From the NCBI GenBank assembly GCA_019137115.1, contig JAGVSV010000152.1:1-8496 (forward strand): a DNA stretch of 8,496 bases. The letters are read 5' to 3'. Position numbers and translations under genes: made by a program. Below are positions 1 through 6,065 of the stretch, in pieces. This stretch comes from Bacillota bacterium (GTDB lineage Bacteria > Bacillota > Clostridia > Christensenellales > Aristaeellaceae). Within the stretch, counting starts at the first letter, position 1. Each line of letters begins with the position of its first letter. The notes below the pieces were generated by a model. It did no database searches. It saw only the letters and a list, made by a program, of their open reading frames with translations, and was not told the DNA's origin.

Positions 1-74
1 GCCGGAACGGCAAAAAGGGCGCAAAAGGCAGCCCATCCGAAGGTTTTGCAGCCTGGTTACAAGCGGGCGGATAA

Positions 75-99
75 GCGGCGCAGAGCCGCGAAATCGCGG
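75..99. repeat. Two overlapping inverted repeats abutting the rpsB promoter
   Basis: GCGGC (75-79) can pair with GCCGC (85-89), and CCGCG (86-90) can pair with CGCGG (95-99). They share bases 86-89, so only one can form at a time. The second ends one base before the -35 box. This could be an operator or the tail of an upstream gene's terminator, but no T-tract follows. In GC-rich DNA such short arms can arise by chance. I see no convincing gene in 1-99. Confidence 0.3.
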
Positions 100-128
100 T
101 TGCGCGCCTGGGTTGGCTGTGCTATACT
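100..128 (+). promoter_or_regulatory. Sigma-A-type promoter for the rpsB operon, extended -10
   Basis: A -35 box TTGCGC (100-105) and a -10 box TATACT (123-128) are separated by exactly 17 bp, and TGC at 120-122 forms an extended -10. Transcription would start near 135, leaving a leader of about 90 nt before the rpsB start. The match to the vegetative consensus and the position ahead of a ribosomal protein gene make this the likely main promoter of the cluster down to the EamA gene. Confidence 0.75.
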
Positions 129-143
129 TCATTGGATAACACA

Positions 144-197
144 CGCGGAAGGACCGGCTGCTTGTGCGAAAAGTGTCCAGCCGGGTAGATCGCCGCG
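144..197 (+). promoter_or_regulatory. Structured rpsB mRNA leader, possible autoregulatory element
   Basis: Two nested stems can form in the leader. The inner stem pairs CCGGCTG (154-160) with CAGCCGG (178-184). The outer stem pairs CGCGG (144-148) with CCGCG (193-197) and closes about 12 nt before the Shine-Dalgarno sequence at 209-215. Ribosomal protein operons often carry leader structures through which the encoded protein represses its own translation, and S2 autoregulates rpsB-tsf in E. coli. The function here is inferred from position and pairing only. Confidence 0.4.
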
Positions 198-226
198 GAG
201 GAAAAAACAAGGAGGATCCCAACCAC

Positions 227-970
227 ATGGCAGTTATCTCCATGAAACACCTGCTGGAAGCAGGCGTCCACTTCGGCCACCAGACCCGTCGGTGGAACCC
301 CAAGATGGCTCCCTACATCTTCACAGAGCGCAACGGCATCTACATCATCGACCTGCAGAAAACCGTCCGCAAGATCGATGAGGCGTACATGTTTGTGCGC
401 AACCTGGCGATGGAGGGTAAGGGCCTTCTGTTCGTCGGCACCAAGAAGCAGGCCCAGGAATCCATTGAGCAGGAAGCCACCCGCTGCAACATGTTCTATG
501 TCAACCATCGCTGGCTGGGCGGCATGCTGACCAACTTCCGCACGATCCGCACGCGCGTTGACCGTCTGAACGAGATCGACAAGATGGAGCAGAACGGCCA
601 GTTTGACGTGCTGCCCAAGAAGGAAGTCATCAAGCTGCAGCACGAGCGCGAGAAGCTGCAGGTCAACCTGGGCGGCATCCGCGAGATGAAGAGCCTGCCG
701 GGCGCGCTGTTTGTCGTCGACCCGCGCAAGGAGCACATCGCCGTCGCCGAAGCCCGCACCCTGGGCATCCCGATTGTGGGCATCGTGGACACCAACTGCG
801 ATCCGGACGAGATTGACTATATTATCCCCGGCAATGACGACGCCATCCGCGCGGTCAAGCTGATTGCCGGCAAGATGGCCGACGCGGTGCTGGAAGGCCG
901 CCAGGGCGACCAGACCGCCGAAGAAACCATGGACGACCAGGAAGAAGACGAAGAAGCCGTAGCGCAGTAA
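227..970 (+). CDS. rpsB: 30S ribosomal protein S2
   Basis: This is ribosomal protein S2, a component of the small ribosomal subunit bound near the head-body junction. The predicted 247 aa is close to the usual bacterial length (241 in E. coli). Family signatures are LLEAGVHFGHQTRRWNPKM (9-27), LLFVGTKKQA (67-76), RWLGGMLTNFRT (95-106), LPGALFVVDP (157-166), GIPIVGIVDTNCDPD (180-194) and IPGNDDAIRAVKLI (200-213). The last 13 or so residues form an acidic tail rich in Asp and Glu. I chose ATG 227 because the protein then begins MAVISMKHLLEAG as in the family and AAGGAGG (209-215) lies 11 nt upstream; an in-frame extension back to 164 has no family counterpart. It heads the cluster and is followed by tsf after 28 nt, the near-universal bacterial order. 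Confidence 0.98.
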   Translation: MAVISMKHLLEAGVHFGHQTRRWNPKMAPYIFTERNGIYIIDLQKTVRKIDEAYMFVRNLAMEGKGLLFVGTKKQAQESIEQEATRCNMFYVNHRWLGGMLTNFRTIRTRVDRLNEIDKMEQNGQFDVLPKKEVIKLQHEREKLQVNLGGIREMKSLPGALFVVDPRKEHIAVAEARTLGIPIVGIVDTNCDPDEIDYIIPGNDDAIRAVKLIAGKMADAVLEGRQGDQTAEETMDDQEEDEEAVAQ

Positions 971-998
971 GCTTCCGGCACACAGGAGGACAGACAAA

Positions 999-1652
999 AT
1001 GCAAGTGACCACCGCGATGGTGAAAGAACTCAGGGAGCGCACGCAGGCCGGCATGATGGACTGCAAGAACGCCCTGGTGGCAAACGACGGCGACATGGAC
1101 AAGGCGATCGAGTACCTGCGCGAGAAGGGCCTGGCGGCATCCGCCAAGAAGGCCGGCCGCGTGGCGTCCGAAGGCATGGTGGACAGCTACATCCACATGG
1201 GCGGCAAAATCGGCGTGCTGGTGGAAGTCAACTGCGAAACCGATTTCGTGGCCAAGACCGATACCTTCAAGGCGCTGGTGCATGACATCGCGCTGCAGAT
1301 CGCGGCCAGCAACCCGCTGTTCGTCTCCAAGGCGGACGTGCCCCAGGACAATCTGGACAAGGAGCGCGAGATTCTGCGCGCCCAGGCGCTGAACGAGGGT
1401 AAGCCCGAGAAGATCGTCGACCGCATGGTGGACGGCCGCATCGAAAAGTATTATAAGGAAGTCTGCCTGCTGGAGCAGCCGTTCGTCAAGAACCCCGACA
1501 TCACCGTCGAGGCGCTGATCAACGAGGCGATCCTGGCAAGCGGCGAAAAGATCTCTGTGCGCCGGTTCACGCGCTATGAGCGCGGCGAAGGCATCGAAAA
1601 GAAGGTGTCCGACCTGGCCGCGGAAATTGACCAGCTCACCGCGAAGGCCTAA
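999..1652 (+). CDS. tsf: Translation elongation factor Ts (EF-Ts), short form
   Basis: EF-Ts is the guanine nucleotide exchange factor that regenerates EF-Tu-GTP from EF-Tu-GDP in the cytoplasm. At 217 aa it is shorter than the E. coli protein (283 aa) and matches the compact form found in several Firmicutes, Thermus and others. The N-terminal UBA-like domain carries LRERTQAGMMDCKNAL (11-26). The core contains NCETDFVA (78-85), whose TDFVA segment contacts EF-Tu, and LLEQPFVKNPDITVEALI (157-174) follows. AGGAGG (984-989) lies 9 nt before the ATG. It sits directly after rpsB, so both are likely co-transcribed. Product assignment is secure. Confidence 0.97.
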   Translation: MQVTTAMVKELRERTQAGMMDCKNALVANDGDMDKAIEYLREKGLAASAKKAGRVASEGMVDSYIHMGGKIGVLVEVNCETDFVAKTDTFKALVHDIALQIAASNPLFVSKADVPQDNLDKEREILRAQALNEGKPEKIVDRMVDGRIEKYYKEVCLLEQPFVKNPDITVEALINEAILASGEKISVRRFTRYERGEGIEKKVSDLAAEIDQLTAKA

Positions 1653-1706
1653 GGGCTGCTGAACGGGGTAGCACACCGGGTCGTCGCGCAAGCGGCGGCC
1701 CTTTTT
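1653..1706 (+). terminator. Terminator-like hairpin between tsf and pyrH (attenuator candidate)
   Basis: GGGCTGCTG (1653-1661) can pair with CGGCGGCCC (1693-1701) in a 9-bp stem with two G-U pairs, followed by TTTTT (1702-1706). The loop is about 31 nt, long for an intrinsic terminator. It starts immediately after the tsf stop codon and ends just before the pyrH ribosome binding site. It might lower pyrH expression relative to rpsB-tsf. No separate promoter is obvious in the gap, so full termination here is unlikely. Confidence 0.35.
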
Positions 1707-1721
1707 GGAAAGGAAGCGGCA

Positions 1722-2426
1722 ATGTACAAGCGTGTGATGCTCAAACTAAGCGGCGAAGCGCTGGGCAAGCAAGGCTGGCTGTACGATTTTGACAAGATCG
1801 ACCAGGTGGCGGGCGTCCTGTGCCGCATTGTGGATCGGGGCATTGAGCTGGGCGTGGTCATCGGCGGCGGCAATCTGTGGCGCGGCCGCCAGGGCGGCGC
1901 CAGCGACATGAACATCGAAACCGCCGACCAGATGGGCATGCTGGGCACGGTCATGAACTGCCTGTGCATGAAGGACGCGGTGCGCAGGGCGGGCGGCAGC
2001 GCCATCGTGATGTCCGCCTTGGACATGCCGCGCGTGTGCGAAACCTACCGCGGGGAACTGGCTTTGCGCCACATGAAGGAGGGCGCGGTTGTGCTCTTTG
2101 CCGGCGGGCTGGGCAACCCGTGCTTTACCACCGATTCCGCTGTCGCCCTGCGCGCGGTGGAGGTGCAGGCCGACGCGCTGCTGCTGGCCAAGAACGTGGA
2201 CGGCGTGTACAGCGATGACCCGCGCGTCAACCCCAAGGCTGAGTTGCTGCGCAATTTGACCTATGCCGAGGCGCTGGAGCGCAACTTGCGCGTGATGGAC
2301 CTGTCCGCGTTTTCCATCTGTCAGGAGCAGAAGGTGCCCGCGCTGCGCGTGTTCGGCCTTGATGACCCCGAAAACATCCTCAAAGTGCTGGACGGCGACG
2401 ACATGGGCACGACCCTGCGTCCATAG
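1722..2426 (+). CDS. pyrH: UMP kinase
   Basis: Bacterial UMP kinase transfers phosphate from ATP to UMP to give UDP, the committed step from UMP to pyrimidine nucleotides. It is a cytoplasmic amino acid kinase family enzyme, usually hexameric. The 234 aa length is normal. Motifs are KLSGEALG (8-15, phosphate binding), GGGNLWRG (48-55), TADQMGMLGTVMN (67-79, UMP binding), GNPCFTTDSAVALRA (131-145) and the adenine-region KNVDGVYSDDP (157-167). The segment commonly reading GTGNP is GLGNP here (129-133), a small departure. AAAGGAA (1709-1715) lies 6 nt before the ATG. pyrH after rpsB-tsf is the conserved bacterial order, but the gene that usually follows, frr, is absent. Confidence 0.96.
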   Translation: MYKRVMLKLSGEALGKQGWLYDFDKIDQVAGVLCRIVDRGIELGVVIGGGNLWRGRQGGASDMNIETADQMGMLGTVMNCLCMKDAVRRAGGSAIVMSALDMPRVCETYRGELALRHMKEGAVVLFAGGLGNPCFTTDSAVALRAVEVQADALLLAKNVDGVYSDDPRVNPKAELLRNLTYAEALERNLRVMDLSAFSICQEQKVPALRVFGLDDPENILKVLDGDDMGTTLRP

Positions 2427-2435
2427 AGGCACCGG

Positions 2436-2972
2436 ATGAAGTACCTGCGCCGGCTGATCTGGTATATCGCCACCAAGCTGCTGTTGGTGATCTGCGTGCT
2501 GGGGCTGTTGACGGTTGCGTTCTATTTTTCCATGAACGCCGCCAACATCTACATCATCCTCAAGGATGGCATGGCGCTGCGCGCGCAGACCGTGATGATG
2601 GACCTGGACAAGACGGATCTGACCAAATATTTCGCGCGCGATTATATTGCGCGCGATCCGGTGCTCACCAGCATGGAGAACGGCACCAACCCGTATGAGC
2701 GCTTTGACATCACCGGCATTGACCACCGCCTGAGCATGGAATGGATGTGGGGCTGGCCGTGGGAGGACAGCGCCCGTGCCACGATTGTGGAGCAGATTCC
2801 CGCCATTGACGGGCGCATCCTGTCCAGCTACCGCGAGGTCACCCCGCGCGAACAATGGACGGTGCCCCGCTGGGCGGGTGCGCGCTACAACGTGGTGATG
2901 ATCCGCGAAAGCGGGCAGTGGCACATCCGCAGCATGACGCTGGTGGAACCCGTACCGCTGGATGAACTGTAG
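2436..2972 (+). CDS. Membrane-anchored protein of unknown function
   Basis: I do not recognise this 178-aa protein. It starts with basic residues (MKYLRR), then a hydrophobic segment at about 8-31 that looks like a single membrane anchor with no clear signal peptidase site, so the remainder probably faces outward. That part has a Trp-rich stretch (MEWMWGWPWED) and ends with RYNVVMIRESGQWHIRSM, where alternating hydrophobics around GQWHI recall the last strand of NTF2-like extracytoplasmic domains; this is a guess. It starts 9 nt after the pyrH stop, with AGAGG (2425-2429) overlapping that stop codon, and its 3' end overlaps dusB by 11 nt. The tight linkage shows it is expressed with the cluster. 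It occupies the slot where frr is often found but bears no resemblance to ribosome recycling factor. Confidence 0.8.
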   Translation: MKYLRRLIWYIATKLLLVICVLGLLTVAFYFSMNAANIYIILKDGMALRAQTVMMDLDKTDLTKYFARDYIARDPVLTSMENGTNPYERFDITGIDHRLSMEWMWGWPWEDSARATIVEQIPAIDGRILSSYREVTPREQWTVPRWAGARYNVVMIRESGQWHIRSMTLVEPVPLDEL

Positions 2973-3942
2973 CGACAAGGCGCGGCCGCCGGTGGTGTTG
3001 GCGCCCATGGCCGGCATATCCGACCTGCCGTTCCGGGTGATCTGCTCCGAACTGGGCGCTGATGAGACCACCACCGAGATGGTCAGCGCCCAGGGCTTTT
3101 TAGCCGCGCCCAAAAACAGCGCGGCGTACCGCTTTTTGCTGGAAACGTCACCAAAGGAGCCGTACGTCAACGTGCAGATGTTCGGCCACAACCCGCTTTG
3201 GATGGCGGACGCCGCCCGGCGGCTGACGGAGCTGAACCGATTTGCCGGACTGGACATCAACATGGGCTGTCCCGCGCAGAAGGTGACGGGATCGGGTTCC
3301 GGCTGTGCCTTGATGAAGGATTTGCCGCTGGCGGCGGAGGTGATCCGAGCCGTGCGCGCTGCCACCAACCTGCCGCTGTCCGTCAAGATGCGCACCGGCT
3401 GGGATGACCAAAGCAAAAACGCCGTGGAACTGGCGCGCATCGCCCAGGATGAAGGCGTTGACCGGCTCACCGTGCACGGCAGGACGCGCGCGCAGCAGTA
3501 CGGCGGGGTTTCCTCCGTCCAGGACATTGCGCAGGTCAAAGCCACGGTGTCCATCCCCGTGTTTGCCAACGGCGATGTGTTTTCGGCGTCCGACGCGCTG
3601 GCGCTGCTTGCACAAACCGGCTGCGACGGCGTCATGGTCGGGCGCGGCGCACTGGGCAATCCGTTTCTCTTTGAGCAGATCCTCGCGGCGCAGGAGGGCA
3701 GGCCTGTTGTTCTGCCCGAGCCCGCGCTTATCCTGCGCCTGGCGCTGCGCCATGCCGATGACATGGTGCGCTGGAAGGGGGAGCACAGCGCCATGCTGGA
3801 AATGCGCAAGCATTTTTCGTGGTATCTGAAGGGCTTGCGGGGTGCGGCCGAATTGCGCCGGGCCATCCACCGCACCGAGTCGCTGTCGGAGGTGCGCGCG
3901 CTGCTGGAGCGGCGCTTCGCGCTGGAGGAATCCCATGCTTGA
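2962..3942 (+). CDS. dusB: tRNA-dihydrouridine synthase, DusB family
   Basis: This FMN-dependent TIM-barrel enzyme uses NADPH to reduce specific uridines in tRNA to dihydrouridine. The predicted 326 aa is typical. Motifs in order are VLAPMAGISDLPFR (12-25), TEMVSA (38-43), VQMFG (71-75), INMGCPAQKV (99-108) with the expected catalytic Cys103, VKMRTGWDD (141-149), LTVHGRTRAQQYGG (169-182), FANGDVFS (201-208) and GVMVGRGALGNPF (223-235). The K, H, NGD and GRG elements correspond to FMN and phosphate contacts in the family. No clear Shine-Dalgarno precedes ATG 2962, which lies 11 nt inside the preceding gene, so translational coupling is likely. The start leaves only 11 residues before the LAPMAG strand, which fits the family. 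Choice of DusB over other Dus subfamilies rests on motif resemblance. Confidence 0.94.
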   Translation: MNCSDKARPPVVLAPMAGISDLPFRVICSELGADETTTEMVSAQGFLAAPKNSAAYRFLLETSPKEPYVNVQMFGHNPLWMADAARRLTELNRFAGLDINMGCPAQKVTGSGSGCALMKDLPLAAEVIRAVRAATNLPLSVKMRTGWDDQSKNAVELARIAQDEGVDRLTVHGRTRAQQYGGVSSVQDIAQVKATVSIPVFANGDVFSASDALALLAQTGCDGVMVGRGALGNPFLFEQILAAQEGRPVVLPEPALILRLALRHADDMVRWKGEHSAMLEMRKHFSWYLKGLRGAAELRRAIHRTESLSEVRALLERRFALEESHA

Positions 3943-4846
3943 CGCAAAACGCCCCGCGACCAGCGCCGCCCTCAACCGGCTGGGGTTCATACTGGCCATG
4001 GTGGTGTTCGGCTCCATCGGCCCGCTGGTGCGCAGGATCGGCCTTCCTTCCGCCACCATCGCGCTGTACCGGGGCGTCATCGCGTTTGCGACGCTGACGG
4101 TGCTGATGGCGGTCACCGGACGGTTTCGTGCCCTTCCCGCGCTGCGCCCCCATATAGGGCGCGTGCTGCTGTCCGGCGTGGCGATGGGTTTCAACTGGAT
4201 CCTGCTGTTTGAGGCATACCGCCAAACCACCGTGGCGCTGGCCACGCTGTGCTACTATTTCATGCCCACGTTTGTGGTGCTGGCCGGCGCCCTGATCTTC
4301 CGGGAGCGCCTGACGGCACGGCAGGTCATCCTGTTCCTCGGCGCCACGCTGGGGCTGCTGCTGATCGTGGGCTTTGGCGCGGGCGGCGAAAGCGACCTGC
4401 TGGGTGTCGCCTACGGCGTGGGCGCGGCCGCCCTGTACGCCACGGTGGTGATGCTCAACCGGTCGCTGCCCGATGTGGACGGCATCACGCGCACCTGGCT
4501 GCAGTTTTTTGCGGCGGTCGTGGCGCTGCTGCCCTATACGCTCAGCACCGGCGGCTTGTCGCTTCAGGGGACGGACACCACAGGTGTCGTCTATCTGGTG
4601 GTGGTCGGCGTGTTCAACACGGGGCTGGTGTATGCGCTGTACTTTACCGTGCTGCCGCGCCTGCGCGCCCAGCAGGCCGCGATCCTGAGCTACCTGGACC
4701 CGCTGGTGGCCATCCTGCTCTCCGCGCTGTTGCTCGGCGAGCGCCTGCAGCCGCTGCAGATGCTCGGCGGCGCGATGCTCTTAGGGTGCACCATGCTCAA
4801 CGAACTGGGCGCGGCCGGCAAGCCTGAAAACCCTTTACCTGATTGA
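3935..4846 (+). CDS. EamA/DMT-family transporter
   Basis: This is a predicted inner membrane permease of the drug/metabolite transporter superfamily, 303 aa with about ten hydrophobic segments. Two EamA repeats are visible, at about 15-145 and 155-290. The first has IFRERLTARQ (121-130) and the second SYLDPLVAILLSALLLGERL (252-271); an acidic-basic ERL element before the last helix of each half is characteristic. Substrate cannot be told from sequence; family members move amino acids, nucleosides or other metabolites. I chose ATG 3935 because GGAGG (3924-3928) lies 6 nt upstream and the protein then starts just before the first helix. An in-frame extension to 3842 overlaps dusB and adds a Cys/Arg-rich shadow peptide. 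It overlaps dusB by 8 nt (ATGCTTGA). Confidence 0.9.
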   Translation: MLDAKRPATSAALNRLGFILAMVVFGSIGPLVRRIGLPSATIALYRGVIAFATLTVLMAVTGRFRALPALRPHIGRVLLSGVAMGFNWILLFEAYRQTTVALATLCYYFMPTFVVLAGALIFRERLTARQVILFLGATLGLLLIVGFGAGGESDLLGVAYGVGAAALYATVVMLNRSLPDVDGITRTWLQFFAAVVALLPYTLSTGGLSLQGTDTTGVVYLVVVGVFNTGLVYALYFTVLPRLRAQQAAILSYLDPLVAILLSALLLGERLQPLQMLGGAMLLGCTMLNELGAAGKPENPLPD

Positions 4847-4871
4847 CAAAAGTGACCCCGGGCTGTACAAT
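4843..4871 (+). promoter_or_regulatory. Near-consensus sigma-A promoter for the PRTase-hydrolase-guaA unit
   Basis: TTGACA (4843-4848) is a perfect -35 box and TACAAT (4866-4871) is one base from the -10 consensus; the spacer is exactly 17 bp. The TGA within the -35 box is also the stop codon of the upstream transporter gene. Transcription would start near 4878, giving a leader of about 75 nt. This is the strongest promoter-like sequence I see in the window. Confidence 0.85.
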
Positions 4872-4917
4872 CCAAAAGTAAAAAGGCGAAAATTCGCTGC
4901 CTTTTATCATGGATTGT
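4867..4917. repeat. Nested inverted repeat spanning the -10 box and leader
   Basis: The outer arms are ACAATCC (4867-4873, inside and just after the -10 box) and GGATTGT (4911-4917). The inner arms are AAAAGGC (4881-4887) and GCCTTTT (4899-4905) with an 11-nt loop. In a transcript starting near 4878 only the inner hairpin forms. In read-through RNA from the transporter gene both stems can form, with a T-run on the 3' arm, so it may terminate the upstream operon. An operator for a dimeric repressor is an alternative. Confidence 0.5.
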
Positions 4918-4920
4918 TCT

Positions 4921-4934
4921 GGCGCGTTTGCGCC
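4921..4934 (+). repeat. Short GC hairpin ahead of the PRTase ribosome binding site
   Basis: GGCGC (4921-4925) and GCGCC (4930-4934) flank a GTTT loop. The stem ends a few bases before the ribosome binding site (AGGGGAG, 4938-4944), so it could affect translation of the first gene of the unit. It may equally be chance in GC-rich sequence. Confidence 0.3.
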
Positions 4935-4951
4935 GAAAGGGGAGAGATGAG

Positions 4952-5506
4952 ATGGAGTACACCATCAACGTCGCGGGGCTGGAGCGCAGGCTGCCGCTGT
5001 GTTCGGTCAATGAGGACCTGTATATTGCCGCTTTTGTTATCTTTGGCGATGTGGAGCTGACCATGGCATGCGCGCGCGAGCTGCTCAAGATCGCGCCCAA
5101 GCACGACATTTTGATCACCGCCGAATCCAAAGGCATTCCGCTGGTCTACGAAATGGCGCGTCAGCACGGCGAAAATCGCTATCTGATCGCTCGCAAGGCG
5201 CCCAAGATTTATATGCGCAATGTGTTTTCCACAGAGGTCACCTCCATCACCACGCCCACCCGCCAGATGCTGTGCATCGACCAGAACGATGCGGACTATA
5301 TGAAGGGCAAGCGCGTGCTGATCGTGGACGACGTGATTAGCACCGGCGAATCCCTAAAAGCTGTGGAGAAACTGGTGCGCGAGGCCGGCGGGGAAGTGGT
5401 GGGCAAAATGGCCATTCTGGCCGAAGGAGTGGCCGCCGCCCGCAACGACATCCTATATTTGCAGGTGCTGCCGATGTTCAACAAGGACGGCACCATCCGT
5501 GAATAA
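4952..5506 (+). CDS. Type I phosphoribosyltransferase, adenine-PRTase-like
   Basis: This 184-aa cytoplasmic enzyme belongs to the type I phosphoribosyltransferases, which join a nucleobase to PRPP releasing pyrophosphate. The PRPP-binding loop is VLIVDDVISTGES (122-134), with the paired Asp126-Asp127 and the TG turn diagnostic of the family. ILITAESKGIPLVYEMA (53-69) corresponds to the pyrophosphate-loop region of adenine phosphoribosyltransferases. I recall similar clostridial proteins being named adenine phosphoribosyltransferase, but the base is not proven and xanthine or another base is possible. ATG 4952 has AGGGGAG (4938-4944) 7 nt upstream; a TTG start at 4928 would use bases of the ribosome binding site as codons and is rejected. 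It opens the second transcription unit, overlaps the hydrolase gene by 8 nt and is followed by guaA, which fits purine salvage. Confidence 0.88.
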   Translation: MEYTINVAGLERRLPLCSVNEDLYIAAFVIFGDVELTMACARELLKIAPKHDILITAESKGIPLVYEMARQHGENRYLIARKAPKIYMRNVFSTEVTSITTPTRQMLCIDQNDADYMKGKRVLIVDDVISTGESLKAVEKLVREAGGEVVGKMAILAEGVAAARNDILYLQVLPMFNKDGTIRE

Positions 5507-6044
5507 GCCCGCCGCCGAACCGGACAAGCTGCTGATCGTGGTGGACATGCAGCAGGATTTTTTGACCGGCGCGCTGGCCAACGGGGACGCCGAACGCGTT
5601 GTTCCGCTGGTGGTGGAGAAGGTCAAATCCTTCCCCGGACAGGTGCTGTTTACGCGCGACACCCACACGCCGGACTATCTGAACACCCAGGAAGGCGCGC
5701 TGTTGCCTGTTCCACACTGTGTGCAGGGCACCGACGGTTGGCGCATCCACCCGGCGCTGGAGGCTCTGCGCACCCAGCCGACGGTGGACAAGCCCGCTTT
5801 TGGCTCGTTGGAGCTGGCCGAACGGGTGGAGAGCATCCACGCGCGCACGCCGCTTTCGTCCATCACATTGGTCGGCGTGTGCACCGACATCTGCGTGATC
5901 TCCAACGCCCTTATCCTCAAAGCCGCGCTGCCGGAAGTACCGGTCACCGTGGACGCATCGTGCTGTGCTGGCGTCACGCCCGAGCGGCACCGAACGGCGC
6001 TGGCGGCCATGAAAGCCTGCCAGGTGCATGTCATCAACGATTAA
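5499..6044 (+). CDS. Cysteine hydrolase, isochorismatase/nicotinamidase-like
   Basis: The 181-aa product has the isochorismatase fold typical of nicotinamidases. The catalytic triad is visible as Asp16 in VVDMQQDF, Lys98 in VDKPAFGS and Cys128 in VGVCTDICVISNA. Asp54 and His56 (RDTHTPDY) and His73 (PHCVQGT) match metal ligands in nicotinamidases, which deamidate nicotinamide to nicotinate. That supports a nicotinamidase-like amidase over a true isochorismatase, though the substrate is inferred. The GTG start at 5499 overlaps the PRTase stop by 8 nt; AAGGA (5483-5487) is 11 nt upstream. The next in-frame ATG would remove the first strand and Asp16, so GTG is preferred. It probably acts with the adjacent PRTase and guaA in base or NAD salvage. 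Confidence 0.87.
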   Translation: MNKPAAEPDKLLIVVDMQQDFLTGALANGDAERVVPLVVEKVKSFPGQVLFTRDTHTPDYLNTQEGALLPVPHCVQGTDGWRIHPALEALRTQPTVDKPAFGSLELAERVESIHARTPLSSITLVGVCTDICVISNALILKAALPEVPVTVDASCCAGVTPERHRTALAAMKACQVHVIND

Positions 6045-6065
6045 TCTCATATTTCGGGAGGCACC

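Noticed and set aside
1..34. Possible terminators near the window start (GCCG-GAA-CGGC, and GGGC/GCCC next to A5 on the opposite strand)
   Set aside because: Stems are only 4 bp and no gene on either side is visible to give them context.
164..226. Upstream in-frame extension of rpsB
   Set aside because: No family counterpart, and it runs through the leader hairpin and the Shine-Dalgarno sequence that serves ATG 227.
122..1691. Minus-strand open frames opposite rpsB and tsf
   Set aside because: They mirror two confidently identified genes, show no family motifs, and have the His/Leu/Val-rich makeup expected of reverse-frame shadows.
3842..3934. Upstream in-frame extension of the EamA transporter gene
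   Set aside because: It overlaps dusB coding sequence and yields a Cys/Arg-rich peptide, while ATG 3935 has a good ribosome binding site.
1746..3947. Very long minus-strand open frame (733 codons) opposite pyrH, the unknown gene and dusB
   Set aside because: It lies antisense to recognised genes with intact motifs, and its translation is low-complexity Ala/Arg/His-rich, typical of the shadow of GC-rich coding sequence.
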